Source of the DNA: a virus | IMG/VR virus record: IMGVR_UViG_3300031999_000071 | Span: 1 to 41,159 of that record | Strand: one strand, 5' to 3' | DNA length: 41,159 bases | Shown: in pieces, positions 36,163 through 41,159 of the stretch | Layout: each line of letters begins with the position of its first letter | Numbering within the stretch: position 1 is the stretch's first letter | Program-made: the position numbers and the translations under genes | Notes under the pieces: model-generated | What the model saw: the letters and a program-made list of their open reading frames with translations, nothing else | Told to the model about the DNA's origin: nothing | Database searches by the model: none

Positions 36163-36935
36163 GCCCGACCAAGACAGACCTCACCCACGGCACGACGCTC
36201 TACTCGGACAAGCTCCAGCTGCGCACCGACTGGCGCTACCTGACGCTCATCACCGCCGCCTTCGTGGCCGTGCTGATGCTGAGCAACACCCTCGCCGTCA
36301 AAGTCCTCCAGCTCGGCCCCTTCCTCATGGACGGGGGGACGGTGCTGTTCCCCATCTCCTACATCTTCGGTGACGTGCTCACTGAGGTCTACGGCTTCCG
36401 CCTCTCGCGGCGCGTCATCTGGACGGGCTTCGCGGCCATCGCCTTCATGGCCTTCGCCTACTGGCTGGTGGGCGTCCTCCCCGCCTCTTCCGAGTGGGGC
36501 ATGGACTCCTCCTACGCCGCCATCCTCGGGCAGGTGCCGCGTATCGTGCTGGCCTCCCTCTGCGGCTTCTTCTGCGGTGAGTTCGTGAACAGCACGCTGC
36601 TCTCGCGCATGAAGGTCTGGACGCAGGGCAAGGCCCTGTGGAGCCGCACCATCAGCTCCACCGTGGTCGGTGAGTTCGTGGACTCGTTCGTCTTCGTGTT
36701 CATCGCCTTCAGCGGCGTGCTGCCGCGCCGCGACGTGCTCATCATGGCCTTCTCCAACTGGGGCTTCAAGACGCTCTACGAGGTGCTCTTCACGCCCGTG
36801 ACCTACTGGGTCGTGAACACCCTCAAGCGTAAGGAGCGCGTCAACATGTTCGACACCGACGTGACCTACACCCCGTTCCGCCTCAACCTCGATGGCGTGA
36901 AGGAGCACAACGCCGCCGAGGACGGTCAGTTCTAG
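36159..36935 (+). CDS. yhhQ: YhhQ-family queuosine-precursor transporter
   Basis: This 258-residue integral membrane protein has about six or seven hydrophobic segments and the family signature: YLTLITAAFVAVLMLSNTLA, then TVLFPISYIFGDVLTEVYG (the FPxxYxxxDxxxExYG motif), later FCGEFVNSTLLSRMK, SRTISSTVVGEFVDSFVFVF and NWGFKTLYEVLFTPVTYWVV. YhhQ-type (VUT/QPTR) proteins import preQ0/preQ1-type bases. GTG start overlaps the DpdA-like stop (GTGA) with AGGAGGA 8 bases upstream, so the two are co-translated. No precursor synthesis genes are in the window. Confidence 0.88.
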   Translation: MSPTKTDLTHGTTLYSDKLQLRTDWRYLTLITAAFVAVLMLSNTLAVKVLQLGPFLMDGGTVLFPISYIFGDVLTEVYGFRLSRRVIWTGFAAIAFMAFAYWLVGVLPASSEWGMDSSYAAILGQVPRIVLASLCGFFCGEFVNSTLLSRMKVWTQGKALWSRTISSTVVGEFVDSFVFVFIAFSGVLPRRDVLIMAFSNWGFKTLYEVLFTPVTYWVVNTLKRKERVNMFDTDVTYTPFRLNLDGVKEHNAAEDGQF

Positions 36936-36974
36936 CATGGCCGCGCTGGCAAGGGACGGGGGGATGCCGGGGGA

Positions 36975-37028
36975 TAGACCGCTTCTTCCCGTCCCGGCCA
37001 GCAAACGCCCTGCAAACGCCTCTGGCGT
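36975..37028 (+). promoter_or_regulatory. 54-bp intergenic motif, copy D, upstream of the terminase
   Basis: It has TAGACC, then GCAAACGCC at 37001 and again at 37012 (perfect 11-bp-spaced direct repeats), and CTGGCG at 37022. It ends 9 bases before the small terminase start. Position next to terS leaves a packaging-site role open, but the copies elsewhere favour transcriptional control. Confidence 0.65.
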
Positions 37029-37036
37029 GGTAGTTC

Positions 37037-37522
37037 ATGGCCGGTGGTAGACCGACCAAGCTCGACGCCGAGCGTCAGGAGCGTATCGTCCTCCTCCTGC
37101 GCCAAGGCAACTACGTCGAGACGGCCGCCGCGCTGGCCGGTATCGACAAGACCACGCTCTACGACTGGCTGAGGCGCGGCATGAGGGCGCGCGACCTCGC
37201 CGCTGCCGACAAGGAGGTGGAGGAGCGCGAGCTGCCCTACGCCGAGTTCTCCCACGCCATTGAAAGGGCGCTGGCCGAGGGCGAAGCCTTCCACCTCTCC
37301 ATCATCGCCAAGGCCGCTTCCGAGGGCGTCTGGCAGGCATCTGCTTGGACGCTCGAACGTCGCTATCCAGACAGGTACGGTCGCCGTGAACGCATCGAGC
37401 ACGCAGGCTCCATCGACACCGGCCCAGAGTTCGCCCAATCCGCACGCGAACGCCTCACTCGCATCCTTGACGGCATCGCTGCCCGAGGAGAGACGCCAGA
37501 GCTTCCTAGCGGGACTGAGTGA
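37037..37522 (+). CDS. terS: Terminase small subunit
   Basis: The 161-residue protein opens with AGGRPTKLDAERQERIVLLL and an HTH (ETAAALAGIDKTTLYDWLRR), followed by helices for oligomerisation and AAKAASEGVWQASAWTLERR with YPDRYGRRE, typical of TerS. It recognises phage DNA for packaging. It lacks a strong ribosome site and lies directly after motif copy D. TerL overlaps its 3' end. Confidence 0.82.
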   Translation: MAGGRPTKLDAERQERIVLLLRQGNYVETAAALAGIDKTTLYDWLRRGMRARDLAAADKEVEERELPYAEFSHAIERALAEGEAFHLSIIAKAASEGVWQASAWTLERRYPDRYGRRERIEHAGSIDTGPEFAQSARERLTRILDGIAARGETPELPSGTE

Positions 37523-38765
37523 GGCCGAGGCCGAGGCCCTCTGCTACGACTGGCGCTACTGGGCGCGGCCTGACCAGCTTCAACCGGAGGGGGACTGGTC
37601 GTTCTGGCTGCTGATGGCGGGCCGGGGGGCGGGCAAGACGCGCGCCGGGGCGGAGTGGGTTCAAGGTGAGGTGAGGAGTGGCCGCCGGGGACGCCTCGGG
37701 CTGGTGGGCGCGACCGCTGCCGACGTGCGCGACGTGATGGTGGAGGGCGACTCCGGCCTGCTCGCCATCGCCGACCCTGAGTTCAGGCCGCGCTACCAGT
37801 CCTCCGTGCGCCGCCTCACGTGGCCCAACGGTGCCGTCGCCACTACCTACTCGGCCGACGAGCCCGAGCGCCTGCGCGGCCCGCAGCATGACGGCATCTG
37901 GGCCGATGAGGTGGGGACGTGGCGCTACCCCGCCGCATGGGACAACATGCTCTTCGGCCTGCGCGTGGGCGCAGACCCGCGCGCCGTGGTGACCACCACG
38001 CCGAGGCCGACCAAGCTCGTCCGCGCCATCCTCAACAACCCGCACACCGTGGTCACCCGCGCCACCACCTACGACAACCTCGCCTTCCTCGCGCCCTCCT
38101 TCTTCGAGCAGATAGTGCGCCCCTACGAGGGCACCCGCCTCGGCCGCCAAGAGCTGCAAGGTGAGCTGCTGGAAGACGTCGAGGGGGCCTTGTGGAGGAG
38201 AGATGACATCGACGAGCTGCGCGTCAGCTCCGCCCCTGACCTGCAGAGCGTCGTGGTCGCCATCGACCCGGCGGTGACGAGTGGTGAGGGCTCCGACGAG
38301 ACGGGCATCATCGTCGCCGGTTCCGACGACCGCGACCCGACGCACGGCTACGTGCTCGCCGACCTCTCGGGGCGCTACCGCCCTGAGGAGTGGAGCCGCA
38401 TCGCCATCGAGGCCTACCGCAAGTACCACGCCGACAGAATCATCGGCGAGGCCAACAACGGCGGCGACCTCATCGAGTCCGTGCTGCGCACCATCGACCC
38501 CAACATCTCCTACCGCAAGGTGCACGCCAGCCGGGGCAAGTTCGTGCGCGCCGAGCCGGTGAGTACGCTCTACGAGAAGCGCCGCGTCCATCACGTCGGC
38601 GTGTTCCCGCGCCTTGAGGACCAGATGGCGAACTTCACCGCTGACATCGACCGTAAGACCATGGGCAGCCCCGACAGAGTCGACGCCCTCGTCTGGGCCT
38701 TCCACTCCATGATGGTGGGCCGCAGGGGCTTCACCAAGCCACCTGCCACAAGCCGCAAGGCGTAG
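37467..38765 (+). CDS. terL: Terminase large subunit
   Basis: The ATPase/nuclease that packages DNA. The ATPase has Walker A AGRGAGKTRAGAEW and Walker B GIWADEV, followed by VVTTTPRPTKL. The nuclease domain has VVVAIDPAVTSGEGSDETG, YHADRIIGEANNGGDLIES and the C-terminal SPDRVDALVWAF. TTG 37467 gives the usual short leader before WRYWARPDQ; GTG 37386 is an alternative. About 432 residues, within the normal range. A promoter for the portal gene overlaps its 3' end. Confidence 0.9.
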   Translation: MTASLPEERRQSFLAGLSEAEAEALCYDWRYWARPDQLQPEGDWSFWLLMAGRGAGKTRAGAEWVQGEVRSGRRGRLGLVGATAADVRDVMVEGDSGLLAIADPEFRPRYQSSVRRLTWPNGAVATTYSADEPERLRGPQHDGIWADEVGTWRYPAAWDNMLFGLRVGADPRAVVTTTPRPTKLVRAILNNPHTVVTRATTYDNLAFLAPSFFEQIVRPYEGTRLGRQELQGELLEDVEGALWRRDDIDELRVSSAPDLQSVVVAIDPAVTSGEGSDETGIIVAGSDDRDPTHGYVLADLSGRYRPEEWSRIAIEAYRKYHADRIIGEANNGGDLIESVLRTIDPNISYRKVHASRGKFVRAEPVSTLYEKRRVHHVGVFPRLEDQMANFTADIDRKTMGSPDRVDALVWAFHSMMVGRRGFTKPPATSRKA

Positions 38766-38771
38766 TACACT
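38743..38771 (+). promoter_or_regulatory. Putative promoter for portal and head genes
   Basis: CTGCCA, a 17-base spacer and TACACT form a moderate sigma-70-type promoter overlapping the terL stop. The portal GTG follows about 25 bases after the -10. Confidence 0.5.
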
Positions 38772-38795
38772 GGCCCCATCGACTGAGGAGGGACA

Positions 38796-40220
38796 GTGGC
38801 AGCCCAGAAGACGGACATCGAGCGGGCCTACGACCACCTCGCCGACAAGCGGCCCCGCTACGACCTCCTCTACCAGTACTACGAGGGCAACCAGCCGCTC
38901 GTCTACTCCACCGAGCACCTCTCCGACCTGTTTCGGAAGATAGAGGCGCGCTGGGTGCAGAACTGGTGCGGAGTCGTGGTCGACGCGGCGCTGGAGCGCC
39001 TCACGTTCAAGGGCTTCGAGGTCGACGAAACCGCCGGGGGGACGAAGGCCGCAGGCGACAAGCTGGTGGAGCTGGGCGCGGCCACCGACGTGGAGATAGA
39101 GGCCTACGACGCCCACAAGGACGCGCTCATCTGCGGCGAGGGCTTCCTGCTGGCGTGGCCCGACGAGGAGGGCGGCTTCGACATCTACGCGAACGACCCG
39201 CGCCTCGTGCACGCCTTCTACGAGCCTGAGCGCCCCAAGGAGATGCAGTTCGCCGCGAAGTGGTGGCTGCACCATGGCGCGACCTTCCTCAACCTCTACT
39301 ACGCCGACCGCATCGAGCACTACATCGGCCCCAAGAACCCGCGCTCCGGCCGCTCCTTCGTGCCCTTGGAGGGCAGCCAGACCGACGACGACGGCAACAC
39401 CGTCGAGGCGGTGCCGGTGGAGGACAACCCCTACGAGCGCATCCCGGTCTTCCACCTGCGCACTTCGCGGAGGGGGCCGGGCGGTGAGCTGCGCCGCATC
39501 CTCTCCGCGCAGGACGCCGTCAACAAGCTCCTCGCCGACATGATGGTGGCCTCCGAGTTCGGCTCCTTCCCGCAGCGCTTCGTCATCAGCGAGCAGGACA
39601 CCAGCCAGCTCAAGATTGCGCCCGGCCAGCTGTGGCACTTCCTGCCCGCCGACGAAGGCGTCCAGCCGACCTCTGCCGGGAGCTTCCCCTCCGTGGACGT
39701 GAGCCAGTACCTCGGGGCCATGGACAAGCTGGCAGCGAGCATCGCCATCGTCAGCCGCACGCCCAAGCACTACTTCTTCGGGCAGGCGGGCGACCCCTCG
39801 GGCGAGGCCCTCATCGCCATGGAGGCACCGCTGGTCAAGAAGTGCGAGCACTACGGCGAGCTGTTCGGTCAGGTCTACCGCGAGCTGGGCGTCTTCATGC
39901 TCAAGTGCGTGGGCCTCACGGTGGAGCCGGGAGCCGTGTCTGCCGTGTGGGACAGCATGCAGACGCAGCAGCCCATCAGCACCACCACGGCCCTCCTCAA
40001 CTACGTCCGCGCCACGATGCCGCTGACGACCGCCCTGCGTGAGCTTGGCTGGGGGCCTGACGAGCTGGCCCAGCTTGAGGACGACAAGGCCGCCGAGCCG
40101 AAGCCGCCGAACCTCACCGAGGCGCTGGCGGGCTTCAACCGTGGCGTGCCGGGTGCCTACCCGCCTGCGGGCAGCCCTCCCGCGCCGCCCGGCACGCCCG
40201 CCCCCGAGACGCCGAGGTGA
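38796..40220 (+). CDS. Portal protein (SPP1 gp6-like)
   Basis: The 474-residue protein matches siphophage portals: YDLLYQYYEGNQPLVYST, WVQNWCGVVVDAALERLTFK, CGEGFLLAWPDEEGGFD, NPYERIPVFHLRTS, SAQDAVNKLLADMMVASEFG, PKHYFFGQAGDPSGEALIAM, and a Pro-rich C-terminus. It forms the dodecameric vertex. GTG start behind GAGGAGGG. Next gene follows after 3 bases. Confidence 0.9.
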   Translation: MAAQKTDIERAYDHLADKRPRYDLLYQYYEGNQPLVYSTEHLSDLFRKIEARWVQNWCGVVVDAALERLTFKGFEVDETAGGTKAAGDKLVELGAATDVEIEAYDAHKDALICGEGFLLAWPDEEGGFDIYANDPRLVHAFYEPERPKEMQFAAKWWLHHGATFLNLYYADRIEHYIGPKNPRSGRSFVPLEGSQTDDDGNTVEAVPVEDNPYERIPVFHLRTSRRGPGGELRRILSAQDAVNKLLADMMVASEFGSFPQRFVISEQDTSQLKIAPGQLWHFLPADEGVQPTSAGSFPSVDVSQYLGAMDKLAASIAIVSRTPKHYFFGQAGDPSGEALIAMEAPLVKKCEHYGELFGQVYRELGVFMLKCVGLTVEPGAVSAVWDSMQTQQPISTTTALLNYVRATMPLTTALRELGWGPDELAQLEDDKAAEPKPPNLTEALAGFNRGVPGAYPPAGSPPAPPGTPAPETPR

Positions 40221-40223
40221 CCG

Positions 40224-40415
40224 ATGCCGCTGCAAGCCTGCTACACCAGTGACGGCCAGCCGGGCTTCCGGTGGGGCCAGAGTGGCAAGTGCTACCCCTA
40301 CACCAAGGGCGACTCCGCGAGCATGGCGGCCGCCAAGCGCAAGGCCATGCAGCAAGCCGTGGCCATGAGCTACGCGCAGAAGCGTGCCGGGGGGACGCCG
40401 GAGGTGCCGGTCTGA
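40224..40415 (+). CDS. Small conserved head-region protein
   Basis: The 63-residue protein (MPLQACYTSDGQPGFRWGQS, GKCYPYTKGD, AAKRKAMQQAVAMSY) is a recognisable small phage protein between portal and minor head genes, with two Cys. Function unknown. Its stop overlaps the next ATG (TGATG). Confidence 0.65.
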   Translation: MPLQACYTSDGQPGFRWGQSGKCYPYTKGDSASMAAAKRKAMQQAVAMSYAQKRAGGTPEVPV

Positions 40416-40513
40416 TGCTGGGCGTGACGGGCCTCACCGTCGTCTTCGCCGTGGTCACCCTCGTCGTGAGCGTCTGCATCTTCATCCTCATGGCGCTCTA
40501 CTGGGACGACTGA
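40415..40513 (+). CDS. Thirty-two-residue membrane peptide in the head operon
   Basis: MLGVTGLTVVFAVVTLVVSV starts a single hydrophobic helix ending ALYWDD. It overlaps both neighbours in ATGA, which supports translation. A membrane peptide between portal and minor head genes is unusual. Function unknown. Confidence 0.58.
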   Translation: MLGVTGLTVVFAVVTLVVSVCIFILMALYWDD

Positions 40514-41159
40514 TGGCGACGCCTGAGGTGGTCACGCAGGCGGTGCAGTGGCGCGAGCGTGTGCAGACCCGCGAACTCTTCGCCTCCCGCGCCATGGCCG
40601 ACCGCTACCTGCACATGACGCAGACCATGATGGCCGACTTCGAGGCGCTCGCCGAGCAGGTGACCCGCATGGCGGCCGCAGGTGAGGAGGTGGCCCTCGG
40701 CAAGCTCTACCAGCTTGAGCGCTACCAGCGCATGGCCATCAAGATGGACGCCGAGCTACAGGACTTCCGTGCCTACGCCGAGGGCATCATCCGTGAGGAG
40801 CAGAGGTATCTCCTCACCGCCGGGGCGCAGGCCGCCAAGGACGAGCTGCGGGCAGCAGGAGGGGGCGCGCCGGGAGCGTGGACTGAGCTGGGCGGTACCA
40901 CCGCCGCCATCGAGGGCTTCCCTACCGCCGCCATCGAGCAGATGGTCGGCCAGACCAGCGGCGGCCCGCTACAGGAACTCCTCATCAAGGCGACCGACAG
41001 CGACGCCGCCAGCCGCGACATCGGCCGCCTCCTCTCGTCGAGCGTCGGCCTCGGCCACAACGCCGAGGTCATCGCCGCCCAGATGGCGGCCCAGTTCGGC
41101 CTGCCCCTCGCCCGAGCCCTGTGCATCGCCCGCACCGAGACCAACAGCGCCTACCGCGC
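40513..41159 (+). CDS. Mu F-like minor head protein, N-terminal part (3' partial)
   Basis: The 215 residues shown include the helical N-terminal region (MADRYLHMTQTMMADFEALA, YQLERYQRMAIKMDAELQDF) and the Mu F landmark LARALCIARTETNSAYR. The gene runs off the window. Usually a Cys-rich C-terminal region follows ARTExxxAYR. The frame at the edge is compatible with the metallopeptidase fragment at base 2, but the expected connecting region is missing. Confidence 0.75.
   Translation, partial: MATPEVVTQAVQWRERVQTRELFASRAMADRYLHMTQTMMADFEALAEQVTRMAAAGEEVALGKLYQLERYQRMAIKMDAELQDFRAYAEGIIREEQRYLLTAGAQAAKDELRAAGGGAPGAWTELGGTTAAIEGFPTAAIEQMVGQTSGGPLQELLIKATDSDAASRDIGRLLSSSVGLGHNAEVIAAQMAAQFGLPLARALCIARTETNSAYR

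Noticed and set aside
37506-40355. Very long minus-strand open frame (949 codons), and similar long minus-strand frames at 12444-15104, 1059-3275 and 4425-6278
   Set aside because: They mirror well-supported + strand genes. High G+C at third positions removes stops on the opposite strand, and their translations are low-complexity (His/Arg/Val/Gly-rich) without domains or ribosome sites.
1-41159. tRNA or rRNA genes
   Set aside because: No cloverleaf-like segment with a T-loop GTTCRANNC in a suitable context was recognised by eye in the gaps; a tRNA search program would be decisive.
1-41159. Integrase, attachment sites or a CI-type repressor
   Set aside because: No tyrosine or serine recombinase motifs and no divergent regulator pair were found. 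Sequence missing at the window ends could still hold such genes.

Overview
The window is most of a tailed-phage (siphovirus-type) genome or prophage-like contig of high G+C. Every gene I can support is on the + strand, packed head to tail with ATGA or GTGA overlaps and strong AGGAGG ribosome-binding sites. The G+C, frequent GTG starts and TTGACA / TANNNT promoters suggest a high-GC host, possibly an actinobacterium. That is inference, because no host gene is present. I see no integrase, CI-type repressor, tRNA, DNA polymerase, primase or helicase.

Layout: both ends fall in the same head-morphogenesis gene. The N-terminal Mu F-like part runs off the right end and an HExxH metallopeptidase C-terminus enters at the left end, in matching phase. 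From the left come scaffold, HK97-fold major capsid protein, a tandem pair of paralogous structural proteins and a very large beta-propeller/repeat protein placed unusually among the head genes. Neck genes, major tail protein, tail chaperones G/GT with a canonical GGGAAAC frameshift site, tape measure and tail-tip genes follow. The main tail-tip protein looks broken into three frames. Lysis follows at 18.8-19.7 kb (XhlA-like membrane protein and a PGRP/Amidase_2 endolysin).

From 19.9 to 34.8 kb lies an early/accessory block of mostly small proteins. It includes an amidoligase plus gamma-glutamylcyclotransferase-like pair, many zinc-ribbon proteins, an Erf single-strand annealing protein, an HNH protein, a PD-(D/E)XK-like nuclease and a replication initiator. 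The initiator gene carries palindromic repeats, a GA-rich tract and a perfect DnaA box, so it probably contains the origin. At 34.8-36.9 kb a ParB-like/DpdA-like (TGT-fold) fusion is translationally coupled to a YhhQ-type queuosine-precursor transporter. This suggests 7-deazaguanine modification of phage DNA using precursor taken from outside the cell. Terminase, portal and the start of the Mu F-like gene complete the window.

Four 54-bp intergenic copies of one motif (at 604, 19736, 26468 and 36975) sit at transcription-unit boundaries. Each begins with TAGACC and carries 11-bp-spaced GCAAACGCC repeats, which suggests a phage-specific regulatory site. Two early leaders (20.7 and 23.7 kb) share a promoter plus 5'-hairpin design. 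The strongest candidates for undescribed biology are the DpdA/transporter pair, the amidoligase/cyclotransferase pair, the 54-bp motif and the giant propeller protein.
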